Part shown: positions 1 to 10,084 of the stretch, piece by piece | How the letters are laid out: the number at the start of each line of letters is the position of its first letter | How positions within the stretch are numbered: the first letter of the stretch is position 1 | NCBI GenBank assembly: GCA_963762735.1 | Contig: CAVXMG010000004.1 | Location: forward strand, 1 to 64,000 | Origin: DASXKD01 sp963762735 | GTDB lineage: Bacteria; Actinomycetota; Actinomycetes; Streptosporangiales; Streptosporangiaceae | Reading direction: 5' to 3' | Length of the DNA: 64,000 nt | The notes under the pieces: generated by a model | The model's input: the letters and a program-made list of their open reading frames with translations, nothing else | Told to the model about the DNA's origin: nothing | Database searches by the model: none | Translations under genes and position numbers: made by a program

Positions 1-1
1 C

Positions 2-223
2 AGGCCAGCACCGCCCCGGGCCGAGGCCAGCACCGCCCAGGCCAGCACCGCCCCGGCCGAGGCCAGCACCGGGCCCGCCGATGCGGATCGGCCGGAACCC
101 GCACCGTCGGCGCGGGAAGCGCGCCGGGCCAGGTCCCGGCGGGCCGCCGCGGACGTGCCTGCCGAACCCGACGCGGCCGACGAATGGATCAGCCTGCTCA
201 CCGCCGACCCGGTGGAGGAGTAA
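2..223 (+). CDS. C-terminus of an unknown protein with an Ala/Pro-rich repeated tail
   Basis: The frame starting at base 2 is open to a TAA at 221-223 and ends in the residues EWISLLTADPVEE. It enters from outside the window, so only about 73 residues are visible. The first 80 bases are four imperfect direct copies of a unit containing AGGCCAGCACCG, which encode an Ala/Ser/Thr/Pro-rich disordered stretch. An Arg/Ala-rich stretch follows and then a short ordered-looking end. It converges on the valyl-tRNA synthetase gene, with 14 bases between the two stop codons. No domain is recognised and the function is unknown. An ATG at 184 belongs to a different frame and is a shadow. Confidence 0.6.
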   Translation, partial: RPAPPRAEASTAQASTAPAEASTGPADADRPEPAPSAREARRARSRRAAADVPAEPDAADEWISLLTADPVEE

Positions 224-237
224 GCACCCGGGGCGGG

Positions 238-2944
238 TCAGAGGGTGACCTGGTAGGCAGGCTCGGCCCGGTCATCCGGCCGCAGTTCGGTGTGCTCCAC
301 CCGGCCCGCCGCCTGAACGTCGGGCAGCACCGCCAGTACGGCGTCCAGGTGGTCCCGCCGCGCCGTCACCACCAGCGTCCGCACCGGCGCCCGCATCGAC
401 ACCCGGGCTCCCGACTTGGCTCCCCTGATCGCCGCGATGGCCCCGGACGCCGCGGCCAGCGACGCGGCGGCCAGCGAGGGCGTGCCCGGCGACGGCGTGC
501 CCGGCGACGCCCCGGCCGGCAAGGCGGCCGCAGCAGGTGCCACCTCCTCCGGGGCCGGCCAGGCGGCGGTATGCACCGAGCCGTCCTGCCACCACGACCA
601 CACCTCTTCGGTGACGAACGGCAGGAACGGCGCGAACAGGCGGAGCATGACCGCGAGCGCCAGCCGCAGCGCGGCCCGGGCGCTGGCCCCGGGCCCCTCG
701 CCCCGCTCGCCGTAGGCGCGGCCCTTCACCAGTTCCAGGTAGTCGTCGCAGAAGAACCAGAAGAACTCCTCGGCGGCCGTCAGCGCCCCGGTGTGGTCGT
801 AGTCGTCCAGTGCCCGTGTGCACTGCCCGATCACCCCGGCCAGGCGCTCCAGCATCGCCACATCGAGCGGCTCGCCGATAGTGCTGGCCCGGGGGAGCGA
901 CCCCCCGGAACCCCCCGATGGCCCAAGCCCTCGTTCCTTCGTCACGAGGGCTTGGCCGTCCTGGCCACCGCCGTGATCGCCACGGTTCCCCTCCGGCGGT
1001 GCGAGGCCAAGCACGAAACGGCTGGCGTTAAGTATCTTGATCGCTAGCCGGCGGCCGACCCGCAACTGTGCCGGGTCGAACGTGACGTCCGCGCCGAGCC
1101 GGCCGCCCGCGGCCCAGTAGCGGACCGCGTCGCTGCCGTACTTGCGCAGCGAGTCCATGGGGGTGACCACGTTCCCCACCGACTTGGACATCTTCTTCCG
1201 GTCCGGATCCAGCACCCAGCCGGAGATCGCCGCGTGCCGCCACGGCAACTCGCCGCGCTCAAGATGGGACCGCAGCACCGTGTAGAACAGCCAGGTCCGG
1301 ATGATCTCGTGGGCCTGCGGCCGCAGGTCCATCGGGTACACCCGGTCCAGCAGGTCGCCGTCCAGGGTCCACCGGGTGGCCAGCTGCGGGGACAGCGACG
1401 ACGTGGCCCAGGTGTCCATCACGTCCGGATCCCCGGCGAACCCGCCCGGCTGGCCGCGCTGGCCGGAGGTGTAGCCCGGCGGGGTGTCGGCCGCCGGGTC
1501 CACCGGCAGCGTGCCGTCGGCCGGGAGGATCGGCGCGTCGTAACGCGGCTTGCCCTCGCCGTCCAGCGGGTACCACACGGGGATCGGCACGCCGAAGAAC
1601 CGCTGCCTGCTGATCAGCCAGTCCCCGGCCAGGCCGGTCACCCAGTTCTCGTAGCGGACCCGCATGTGCGGCGGGTGCCAGCCGATTTGCTCGCCACGGG
1701 CCAGCAGCACCGCGCGCAACCGCTCGTCGTGGGCGCCGTTGCGGATGTACCACTGCCGGGTGGTGACGATCTCCAGCGGCTGGGTGCCCCTCTCGTAGAA
1801 GTTCACCGCATGCCGCACCGGGTCCGGGCCAGCCAGCAGGTCGCCGGAAGCGCGGAGCATCGCGGCGATCCGCTTGCGCGCCGCCTGCGCCGTGTCGCCC
1901 GCCAGTTGCCGGTAGGCGACGCGGCCCGCCCGGGACGCGATGGCCGCAGGCGGGCTGGCCAGTAGCCGCCCGTCCCGGCCCAGCACCGGCCGCGCGGGCA
2001 GCCGCAGGTCCCGCCACCAGGTGACGTCGTTGCTGTCACCGAACGTGCACACCATGGCGATGCCGGTGCCCTTGGCCGGGTCGGCCAGGTGGTGCGCGAG
2101 CACCGGCACCTCCACCTCGAACAGCGGGCTGCGCACGGTCGTCCCGGTCAGCGCGGCGTAACGCTCGTCCCCGGGATGGGCCACCAGCGCCACGCAGGCA
2201 GGCAGCAGTTCCGGGCGGGTGGTCACGACGGGGACGGGCTTCGCCGTCGGGGCGGCGGAACGCGATCGTGTGCGTCGCGCCGGCGATCTCGCGGTCCTCC
2301 ACCTCGGCCTGGGCCACCGCGGTCTGGAACGTCACGTCCCACAGCGACGGCGCCTCGGCCAGGTAGGCCTCGCCCCTGGCCAGGTTGCGCAGGAAGGCGC
2401 GCTGGGAGATGGCACGGGAACCGTCGTCGATGGTCCGGTACAGGGTGGACCAGTCCACCGACAGCCCCAGCCGCCGCCAGACCTCCTCGAAGGCCTGCTC
2501 GTCCAGGTCGGTGAGCCGGTGGCACAGTTCGGTGAAATTGCGGCGGGAGATGGGCATCTGCTCGCCGCCGTTGCTGGCGGCGGGGAGAACCCCGGGTCGT
2601 AGGGCAGCGCCGGATCGCACCGCACGTGGTAGTAGTTCTGCACCCGGCGCTCGGTCGGCAGCCCGTTGTCGTCCCACCCGATCGGGTAGAACACCTGCCT
2701 GCCGCGCATGCGCTGATACCGCGCGACGATGTCGGTGTGGCTGAACGAGCAGACGTGCCCGATGTGCAGCTTCCCGCTGACGGTCAGCGGGGGAGTGTCG
2801 ATGGCGAAAACCTCGCCACGCGACGCGGAGCGGTCAAACTTGTACTACGCCCGAGGTCTCCCACTGGCGAGACCACCTGTCCTCGATGCCGTCAAGCGAA
2901 GGCTTGTCCGGCACGAGGCTGGCCTGGCTGCGCTCCGGGCGCAC
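238..2944 (-). pseudogene. valS: Valyl-tRNA synthetase, three frameshifts plus an in-frame repeat
   Basis: Class I synthetase that charges tRNA-Val in the cytoplasm. Visible blocks are an N-terminus reading PDKPSLDGIEDRW, the HIGH motif at 2755-2766, the block FYPIGWDDNGLPTERRVQNY, the editing-domain region, KKMSKSVGNVVTP near 1160-1200 and an anticodon-binding C-terminal region. This resembles the actinobacterial ValRS type. The likely start is GTG at 2944, giving residues RPERSQASLVPDKPS. Three one-base shifts break the frame: near 2840-2852, near 2575-2597 (one base short) and near 2237-2244 (one base extra in a C run). The last two compensate, so the N- and C-terminal parts share a frame. 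About 45 extra residues near 880-1010 come from the hairpin repeat. The family call is secure; whether the gene is truly broken is not. Confidence 0.85.
884..965 (+). repeat. Two-hairpin repeat, copy 1, inside valS
   Basis: Head hairpin CCGGGGG-AGCGA-CCCCCCGG, then AAGCCCTCG (925-933), loop TTCCTTCGTCA, CGAGGGCTT (945-953). The stem is unlike the other copies but still perfectly paired. On the minus strand it is read as LVTKERGLGPSGGSGGSLPR within ValRS. Confidence 0.85.
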
Positions 2945-3073
2945 GGGAGTCGGTACTCATGCCGCCAGCGTAGCAAAGTGCTAGCCAGAAGGACGCTCCG
3001 CTTTCTGGGGACACCCCAGACCCCGATGGCAGGAACCCGCTCCGTGACTTGGTCATCGGGCTTTGGCCTGTTC

Positions 3074-3427
3074 CTACTCCTGGGTCCAGTGCGGGCGGCG
3101 GAACATCAGGCCCAGCCGCTCATGCAGCGAGTCGCCGATCTCATCCAGCGAGCTGACCCGGTACACCGCGGCACCGTCGGGCGGCGGCAGCCGGTCCGCC
3201 TCGGCATCGTCGAGGCTGCACCTGATGCTCGTGATGGTGATCAGCTCGACCCGGCCGGCATCGATGAACCGCAGGCCCCAGTCGGTCGCGATCACGATCC
3301 CGTCGAAGATGTCCAGGTCAGGTATTTCGAGCACGTGTTCGAGCGTGCCGATCTCCTTGCCGGACCGGGTCAGTACCGGCGCGCCGGGCACCGCGGCCCG
3401 GTAGGAAACAGCCATTTGGGTCTCCAT
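3074..3427 (-). CDS. PRC-barrel-like small protein
   Basis: A 117-residue protein. The part reading LTRSGKEIGTLEHVLEIPDLDIFDGIVIAT looks like a PRC-barrel beta fold (variable residue, G-x-I/V-x-x-V, then a strand), followed by IDAGRVELITITSI, and a C-terminal helix rich in charged residues. Members of this class often act as small sensory or RNA/protein-interaction modules; no enzyme motif is visible. The ATG at 3427 has GGAGGAG about 11 bases upstream; an in-frame ATG four codons on (MAVSYRA) is an alternative. It lies between the LLM oxidoreductase and valS, all on the minus strand with gaps of about 100 bases. The barrel assignment is by pattern only. Confidence 0.65.
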   Translation of the reverse strand: METQMAVSYRAAVPGAPVLTRSGKEIGTLEHVLEIPDLDIFDGIVIATDWGLRFIDAGRVELITITSIRCSLDDAEADRLPPPDGAAVYRVSSLDEIGDSLHERLGLMFRRPHWTQE

Positions 3428-3523
3428 CTGGCGCCATCTCCTCCCCGAAGAGACTCGCTCGCTGTCCGAGGGGGTTCTTACCCGCTGGCGGCGTAATGCA
3501 CCTGCGGAGCGGCAAACAGCAGG

Positions 3524-4447
3524 TCAACGGTCTGGGGCAAGTCCCTCCAGGATCTCGCCGGCCCGGGCCACGGCCCCGGCCGGGTCCACGTCGGGCGCGC
3601 CCACCAGCGGATCCCAGTTCAGGTCGTAGAAGACCTCGGTCACGCCCTGTTCCGCCAGCCACTGGGTGTCGGCGCGGATGTCGTCGAAACCGCCCGACAG
3701 CGGCACCCGGCCGCCTCCCTCCGGCACGGTCACCGGGGGGCCCCAGCGCACCACCCCGCGGCAGATGAAGCGCAGCGCGGCCGGGTCCCGGCCCGCGTCC
3801 GCCGCCGCGGCCCTGATCACCTCGATGCCCTCACCGATCCTGGACAGGTCGGCGCGGCTGGAGGTGATCCACCCGTCGGCCAGCCTGCCGACCCGCTGCA
3901 GCGCCCGCGGCACGGCCCCGCCGAGCAGCACCGGGGGGCCGGGGCGCTGCACCGGCAGCGGTGCCGCGCGGCCCGCAGGGACCGTGTAGTGCTCGCCGTG
4001 GAACTCGGCGACCCCGCCGGCCCACAGCCGGCGCATCACCTCGATGTACTCGGCCGTGCGGGCACCACGGCCCGGCATGACGGCATCGGCCGCGGCGAAC
4101 TCCTCCGGCATCCAGCCCAGGCCGAGGCCCAGGTCCAGCCTGCCGTTCGACAGCACGTCCACCGAGGCGGCCTGCTTGGCCAGGTAGGCGGGAGCCAGGT
4201 AGGGCATGTTCACGACCGCGACCCCGAGCCGGATCCGGGAGGTCGCCGCCGCCGCGAAGCCCAGCGCGACCATCGGGTCAAGCACGCTGTGGTACACCGG
4301 CTCCATCGCCGAGCCCTCCGGCACAAGCAGCCGCTGAAATGTCCACAATGACCCGTAACCGGCCACTTCGGCCTCGGCGGCGAAACGGCTCAGGTACTGC
4401 GGAGTTGCCCAGGCGCCGGACACGGGCGCGCCGAAACCGATCCTCAT
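3524..4447 (-). CDS. LLM-class (F420- or FMN-dependent) oxidoreductase
   Basis: A 307-residue luciferase-like monooxygenase-fold protein. The N-terminus MRIGFGAPVSGAWATP, the block TSRIRLGVAVVNMPYLAPAY, the segment GRLDLGLGLGWMPEEFAAAD and PVLLGGAVPRALQRVGRLAD are typical of the actinobacterial F420-dependent LLM group. The enzyme would reduce or oxidise an unknown small substrate with coenzyme F420 or a flavin; nothing identifies the substrate. The start at 4447 is chosen because the fold begins exactly there. The open frame continues upstream for over 250 codons, but that part is the shadow of the divergent gene at 4562. Length matches the family. Confidence 0.85.
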   Translation of the reverse strand: MRIGFGAPVSGAWATPQYLSRFAAEAEVAGYGSLWTFQRLLVPEGSAMEPVYHSVLDPMVALGFAAAATSRIRLGVAVVNMPYLAPAYLAKQAASVDVLSNGRLDLGLGLGWMPEEFAAADAVMPGRGARTAEYIEVMRRLWAGGVAEFHGEHYTVPAGRAAPLPVQRPGPPVLLGGAVPRALQRVGRLADGWITSSRADLSRIGEGIEVIRAAAADAGRDPAALRFICRGVVRWGPPVTVPEGGGRVPLSGGFDDIRADTQWLAEQGVTEVFYDLNWDPLVGAPDVDPAGAVARAGEILEGLAPDR

Positions 4448-4561
4448 GGGGACAACCTTAGGCACACCCTGGGGGTCGCCCTCGCGCCGCGGGTGGTGAC
4501 CGTAGGCTGGGCGAGGCCGCCTTGGCCCTCCCCCCGTATCTTCCGGCCGAACGGAGCCCCC

Positions 4562-5353
4562 GTGGACAACGATCCCCACGCCTACATCGCCGCCTTGCGT
4601 AACTCCCATGAGCGGCTCGCCTCGGTGATCGAGGCCACGAGCGAGGACCAGCTCACCGGCCAGTCCTACGACCGGGAGTGGACCGTCGCGCAGGTGCTGT
4701 CCCACCTGGGCAGCGGTGCGGAGATCACGCTGTTGATGCTGGAGGCCACGCTGGCCGGTCAGCCGATGGACCGGGAGGCCATGGCCCCGATCTGGGACAC
4801 CTGGAACGCCAAGACCCCGCAGCAGCAGGCGGCGGACTGCCTGCCCGCCGACGAGGCGCACATCAAGCGGCTCGAAGGGCTGACCGACGCGGAACTGGAC
4901 GGGATCTCCGCCGACTTCTTCGGCATGAAGCTCGACGCGGCCGGCCTGGTCCGGATGCGCCTGTCCGAGCACGCCGTGCACACCTGGGACGTGGCGGTGG
5001 CCCTCGACCCCGCGGCCGAGGTAGCGCCGGACGCGGTGGAACTGCTCCTGGTACAGCTGCCGATGCTCGCCGGGTGGACCGGCCGCCCGGACGGGAAGCC
5101 GTTCCGGCTGCGGCTGCGCGGCACCGAGCCCGAGGCCGACTTCCTGCTGGATGTGGCGGACAAGGTGACCCTGGGCGCGTGGCCGGGCGAAGGCCCGGCG
5201 GGCGCCACCGCCGATGGCACGATCCAGCTGCCCGCCGAGGCGCTGCTGCGGCTGGTGTACGGGCGGCTCGACCCCGGGCACGCCCCGCCGATGGAGATCA
5301 GCGGGGACCCCGGGCTGCTCGACCGGGCCCGGGCGGTGCTCCCAGGACTCTGA
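4562..5353 (+). CDS. DinB / maleylpyruvate isomerase-like mycothiol-dependent enzyme
   Basis: A 263-residue protein with the DinB four-helix metal-binding fold of the actinobacterial maleylpyruvate isomerase family. The N-terminal helix is YIAALRNSHERLASVIEA, then W-T-V-A-Q-V-L-S-H-L-G-S contributes the first metal His, and SEHAVHTWDVAVALDP contributes the second His region. A C-terminal MDMPI-type beta region follows (PFRLRLRGTEPEADF). Such enzymes use mycothiol for isomerisation or thiol transfer; the substrate is unknown here. The GTG at 4562 is preferred over an earlier one at 4493: it has a CGGAG element six bases upstream and starts the conserved helix. The divergent LLM gene starts 114 bases away. 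A hairpin repeat follows the stop codon directly. Confidence 0.8.
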   Translation: MDNDPHAYIAALRNSHERLASVIEATSEDQLTGQSYDREWTVAQVLSHLGSGAEITLLMLEATLAGQPMDREAMAPIWDTWNAKTPQQQAADCLPADEAHIKRLEGLTDAELDGISADFFGMKLDAAGLVRMRLSEHAVHTWDVAVALDPAAEVAPDAVELLLVQLPMLAGWTGRPDGKPFRLRLRGTEPEADFLLDVADKVTLGAWPGEGPAGATADGTIQLPAEALLRLVYGRLDPGHAPPMEISGDPGLLDRARAVLPGL

Positions 5354-5359
5354 GCCCTG

Positions 5360-5452
5360 CTAGCCCGGGGGAGCGACCCCCCGGAACCCCCCGGTGGCCT
5401 ACGGCCCGGTTCCTCCGTCACCGGGCCGGGGCCTGCTAGCCCGGGGGAGCGA
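5360..5452 (+). repeat. Two-hairpin repeat, copy 2, with a partial second head
   Basis: Head hairpin CCGGGGG-AGCGA-CCCCCCGG at about 5365-5384, then the second hairpin GGCCCGG (5403-5409), loop TTCCTCCGTCA, CCGGGCC (5421-5427). A truncated head copy follows at 5436-5452. It sits between two converging genes and could act as a bidirectional terminator. Confidence 0.85.
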
Positions 5453-5462
5453 TGCCTGGGGT

Positions 5463-6467
5463 TCAGCCGAGGGCCTGGGCGGCCAGCCCGGCTGCTTCCC
5501 TGGCGCAGCCCCAGGACAGGGTGACCCCGGCGCCGCCGTGGCCGTAGTTGTGCACCACAAGCGGGCCCGGTCCCGGCGGCTCCGCCTCGACCCGGACCTG
5601 CGGCCGGAACGGGCGCAGCCCGACACGGTGGCCGAGCACCCGGGCGCCGTTCACCCGCGGCTCGATCGCGGCGCAGTCGCGCAGAATCCGCTTGGCCACA
5701 GCCTGGACCGGCTCGGTGTTCCAGTCGCCGCCCACCTCGGTGCCGCCGAGTACCACGGTGTCCCCGTGCGGGAACAGGTACACCAGTTCCGTGGTGTCGT
5801 CGGGGAGCCCGATGAAGAACTCGGTCAGGCCCGGGTTCTCGGCGATCACCACCTGCCCGCGGAACGGCTTCAGCGCCGGGTCAGGTAGCAGGTCGCGGGC
5901 ACCTGTCCCGGTGCAGTTGAGCACGGCACGGGCACCGTGCTCGGCGCCTGCCGCAGGCAGCGAGCCGACCGTGCCAGCCTCCAGGCGTCCTCCCGCGGCC
6001 TCGAACCGGGCGTGCAGGTAGCCCAGGTACGTGGGCATGTGCACCAGCGGCGCGGAGTACCGCCAGCCACTGGCGAAGCCGGGGGGCAGGTCCCCGGCGC
6101 GGCTCGGGGCGGCGCCCAGGTCGCTCATCCAGCCCGGGGGCGCCGCAGGGGCACCGTCGGGCGGGCCGGCCGGGGGCGGGGCGCCACGGGTCCCTTCCAC
6201 GCCGCTCAGGGTCCGCACCCCGGCCGCCGGGTCGGCGGCCAGTTCCCGGAGGACGGCCAGGGTCTCCCGGCCCCACCGGTCCACCCGGGGGCTCTCCTCG
6301 ACCAGGTGCGGCCCCCAGATCGCCCCGGCGACCGACGAGGTGGTCTGTCCCGGGGGAGTGGCCGCGCGGATGAGCACCCGCGCCCCGGACTCGGCAAGGC
6401 AGATAGCCGTGGTGAGCCCGCTCACCCCGGCGCCCACCACGAGGACGTCGCAATCGCTGTTCGGCAC
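5463..6467 (-). CDS. FAD-dependent oxidoreductase, D-amino-acid oxidase type
   Basis: A 334-residue flavoprotein. The N-terminal dinucleotide-binding motif is DVLVVGAGVSGLTTAICLAE, followed by TPPGQTTSSVAGAIWGPH as in D-amino-acid oxidases. The substrate/FAD region RVLGHRVGLRPFRPQVRVE and the C-terminal flavin motif NYGHGGAGVTLSWGCA are both family hallmarks. It would oxidatively deaminate a D-amino acid (or a related amine) to the keto acid, ammonia and peroxide; the exact substrate is not evident. The GTG at 6467 begins the Rossmann strand. Upstream the same frame runs without a stop into the tail of the NHL-repeat gene, most simply because that gene has lost its own stop through an indel. 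The enzyme looks intact. Confidence 0.85.
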   Translation of the reverse strand: MPNSDCDVLVVGAGVSGLTTAICLAESGARVLIRAATPPGQTTSSVAGAIWGPHLVEESPRVDRWGRETLAVLRELAADPAAGVRTLSGVEGTRGAPPPAGPPDGAPAAPPGWMSDLGAAPSRAGDLPPGFASGWRYSAPLVHMPTYLGYLHARFEAAGGRLEAGTVGSLPAAGAEHGARAVLNCTGTGARDLLPDPALKPFRGQVVIAENPGLTEFFIGLPDDTTELVYLFPHGDTVVLGGTEVGGDWNTEPVQAVAKRILRDCAAIEPRVNGARVLGHRVGLRPFRPQVRVEAEPPGPGPLVVHNYGHGGAGVTLSWGCAREAAGLAAQALG

Positions 6468-6513
6468 GCCACGACCGTAGCGCGTGCCTGCGCAGCGTCG
6501 CCCGCAGCCCGGC

Positions 6514-9500
6514 TTACGGGTAGCTGGCGGCCGGCCGAAGGCCACGCCGACCGTGAGCGGGTCGGTCACGGTGACGCTTGGCATGGCGGCGATGGCGTTG
6601 ACGATCTGCTGCCAGTCGGAGTAGCAGTACCGCTCGTCGTCGTTGGTCCAGTGCAGCGACGGGTTCGACGAGGTGCAGTCCCAGCGGGTCACGTTGTGCG
6701 AGTAGCCCGGGTTGCTGCCGGTGACCAGGATGTAGGCCTGGAGGGTGAACCACTGTCCGGGCTGGAGCGCCTGGATCTTGGCGATGATCGTGCTCGGCTG
6801 GTCGTAGCGCAGAGTGACCGTTCGCCCCCGAGGTGACGGTGTAGCACGGCGCGGTCTGGACGTGGCAGGCGCCGCCATTGACGGCCTCGGTCTGCTGCCA
6901 GTACGGCGGGGTGGTGCCGTCCGCGGCGGGGGTCGTGCCCGACTTGTTGTAGGTGCGTCCCCAGGCGAAGCAGTTCGCCCCGTAATCGCCTGCAGCGCGA
7001 CCGGGTGGAGTCTGCACCCCGGGGTAGGCGATGAGCCCGTGCCCGCCGGGCAGCCCCTGACCGTCGAGGGCGGCCGCGGAACCGCAGGTTTCCGCGTACG
7101 ACTGAGTCGGCGTCAGCTTGCCGAGCTGGGACGGGTACGTCGCGGTGTGGGATACGAACGACCAGCCGAAATTCTGCGCGAGGTCGGCCGCGTCGGCCCA
7201 GGACGAGGTGAGCGAGTCGCCGTAGTGCGTGCAGTCCGGGACCGTCGCCTGGGTCACCCCGGTGGCCAGGGTGCCGGTGCCGGTCATCCCCAGCGAGCGG
7301 AGGTAGGGCGCCACCATCGTGTCCAGCGGCGCGATCCCGCTGTCATCGGGCACGCAGTTGTCGGCCGCATCGATCTCGGTGCGGGAGAACAGCAGCGTCA
7401 CATACGGCCCGGCGGTGGCCGGGTCGCCGGCCCGGGCCGCGGACTCGCGTGCGCGCGGCCCGGCGGCGCGTGCCCGCGGGCCCGCCCGTCCGGCCGTGGC
7501 CGGCCGACCGCCTGGCGCTGGCCGCCGGGTCGAGCCGGAGATCATCCGGACCCGGTTGTTGCCGGAATCGGTCACCAGCACGTTTCCACTGCCGTCGACC
7601 GTCACGCCCTGCGGGTAGTGCAGCGTGGCGCTGGTGGCCTGGCCGCCGTCGCCGGAGAAGCCCTGGGCTCCGGTGCCGGCGATCGTGTAGATATCGCCGC
7701 TGGTCATCGGCTGGCCGTAGTAGCTGCCGTCGCTGGACGCCACGACCCGGACCCGGTTGTCGCCGTAGTCGGCAATGACCAGGTTCCCGGTGGCGTCCAC
7801 GGTCACGCTGGCCGGGACGGTGAGCCCGGCGCTGGTGGCCGGGCCGCCGTCGCCGGAGAAGCCCTGGGCGCCCGTGCCGGCGATCGTATAGATGTTCCCG
7901 GCAGTCATCGGCTGGCCATAGAACGTGCCGTCGTGGCCGGCGACCACGCGGATCACGTTGTTGCCGGTGTCCGCGATGACCAGGTTCCCGGCGCTGTCCG
8001 CCGTCACGTCCTGCGGGTAGTAGAGCGCGGCGTTGGTGGCCGGGCCGCCGTCGCCGGTGTACCCGGCGCCGCCGGTGCCGGCGATCGTGTAGATGTCGCC
8101 GGCGGTCATCGGCTGGCCGTAGAACGTGCCGTCATGGCCGGCGACCACCCGGATCACGTTGTTGCCGCTGTCGGCGACGACCAGGTTCCCGCTGGCGTCC
8201 GTCGTGACGCTGGCCGGGGCGCTCAGCCGGGCGCTGCGGCGGGCCCGCCGTCCCCGGTGTACCCGGCGGTGCCGGTGCCAGCGACGGTGTAGATGTCGCC
8301 AGCGGTCATCTGCTGGCCGTAGAACGTGCCGGTGACGCCCGCCACGACCCGGATCCTGTTGTTGCCAGTGTCGGCGAGCACTAGGTTCCCGGCCGCGTCC
8401 ACGGCGACCCCTGCCGCGCGGTTGAGCTTGGCCGCGGTCGCGGGGTGGCCGTCGCCGGAGAAGCCCTGGGTGCCGGTGCCGGCGATCGGTGTAGATGTCG
8501 CCGGCGGTCATCGTCTGGCCGTAGAACGAACCGGAGGCAGCGGCGATCACCCGGATCCTGTTGTTGCCGGTGTCGGCGATGACCAGGTTCCCGGCGGCGT
8601 CCACAGTGGCCCCGTAGGGAAGGCTGAGCCGGGTCGCGGTGGCCGGCCCGGCGTCGCCGATCAGCCCCTTGGGGTTGCCCCCGGCGACGGTGTAGATGTC
8701 GCCTGCGGTCATCTGCCTGCCGTAGAACGTTCCGGTGCCGGCCGCCACCACTCGCACCCGGTAGTTGCCGGTGTCGGCGACCACGACGGTTGCCGCTGCC
8801 GTCGACCGTGAGGCTCTGCGGGGCGTTCAGTTCGGCACGGGCGGCGGGGCTCCCGTCGCCGGTGTACCCGGCGGTGCCGTTGCCGGCGATCGTGTAGATG
8901 TCGCCTGCGGTCATCTGCTTGCCGTAGAACGTGCCGGTGCCGGCCGCCACCACCCGGACCGCGCTGTTGCCGGTGTCGGCGATCAGCAGATTGCCTGCGG
9001 CGTCCACCGCTACCCCGGCCGGGACGCTGACCTGTGCGCTTGTGGCCGGGCCGCCGTCGCCGGCATACCCGGCGGTGCCGGTGCCGGCGATCGTGTAGAT
9101 GTCGCCGCCGGTCATCGGCTGGCCGTAGAACGTGCCGTCGTGGCCGGCGACCACCCGGATCGCGTTGTTGCCGGTGTCGGCGATCAGCAGGTTCCCGGCG
9201 GCGTCCACGGTCAGGCCCTCAGGGTCGTCCAGGCTGGCGCTGGCGGCCGGGCCGCCGTCGCCGGCATACCCGGCGGTGCCGTCCCCGGCGATGGTGTAGA
9301 TGTCGCCGCCGGTCATCGGCTGGCCGTAGAACGTGCCGTCGTGGCCGGCGATCACCTGGACCCGGTTGGCGGAGTTGCTCGCGATCACCAGGTTGCCCGC
9401 GGTGTCAACCGCCACGCTGGCCGGGTCGCTGAGCTGGGCGCTGGCCGCGGGGCCGCCGTCGCCGGAGTACCCGTAGGTCCCGGTCCCGGCGACCGTGTAG

Positions 9501-10084
9501 ATGTCGCCGCCGGTCATCGGCTGGCCGTAGAACGTGCCGCTGGCAGCCGCCGCCACCCGGATCCGGTCGTTGGCCACGTCGGCGATCACCAGGTTGCCCG
9601 CGGCGTCCTCGGCCACCGCGCAGGTGTCCACCGAGGTGCTGGCCGCCGGGCCGCCGTCACCGAACGGCCCGCTGGCCGCGGTGCCCACCGGCGTGGTCAG
9701 CCTGCCGGATGCCGGGTCGATACTGCGCACGGTCCAGTTGTCGGCGACGAGAAGCTGCCCCTGGCCGAACGAGACGCCGCACGGTGAGCTGGTGGTGCCC
9801 GCGATCGGCGTGGACACGCCCAGGTTCACGCTTGTGCCCGCTGCCGGGCCGCCCACGCCCCCGGCAACCGTGGAGATCGTCCCGTCCGGGGCCGCGGCCC
9901 CGGCTGCCCGGGCCGCGGAGGCTCCCGCGGTCAAGCCGCGAGATGCTTCGCCCGTGCGTGCCGCCGCGGCGCTCGTCCCGGCTCCGGCCAGCACCGTCAT
10001 CCCCGCCGCAAGAGCGGCCGACGTCAGGATCGCCGCACCGGCTGGCCCGAGAACGCGCACGCGGGCATGCCATTCGAGGCTCAT
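6514..10084 (-). pseudogene. Secreted NHL-repeat (beta-propeller) protein with deacetylase-like tail, frameshifted
   Basis: The start at 10084 has a G-rich site about ten bases upstream and begins a signal peptide (positives, then LGPAGAAILTSAALAAGM, then an Ala-rich end). After a linker come about ten tandem copies of a 67-residue NHL unit, with the pattern GNLVIADTGNNRIRVVA, TFYGQPMTAGDIYTIAG, GDGGPATSA. Units recur about every 200 bases from about 9500 to 7690. Such repeats build extracellular beta-propellers. The C-terminal 250 residues (YVTLLFSRTEIDAADNCVPD; SHTATYPSQLGKLT) look like a polysaccharide-deacetylase-type domain, judged by pattern. At least five one-base breaks occur, near 8790, 8488, 8245, 6830 and 6535. 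The expected end is PAASYP at 6514. Confidence 0.75.
7550..9700 (-). repeat. Ten tandem ~201-bp units encoding 67-residue NHL repeats
   Basis: The string GTGTAGATGTCGCC, or close variants, recurs at intervals of 195-205 bases. Units are similar at the DNA level, so this block can recombine or be mis-assembled. Three of the indels in the gene are recognisable by comparing neighbouring units: for example an extra G in GATCGGTGTAG at 8488 and an extra base in GACGGTTGCC near 8790. Confidence 0.85.

Noticed and set aside
184..1047. Long plus-strand open frame of 287 codons
   Set aside because: It runs opposite valS, is Arg/Gly/Pro-rich and has no domain; a typical shadow frame in GC-rich DNA.
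3318..3662. Minus-strand 114-codon frame upstream of the PRC-barrel gene
   Set aside because: It overlaps the ends of two better-supported genes in another frame and has biased low-complexity composition.
7550..9700. 200-bp periodic DNA as satellite or origin iterons
   Set aside because: The period equals a 67-residue NHL protein repeat in a coding frame.
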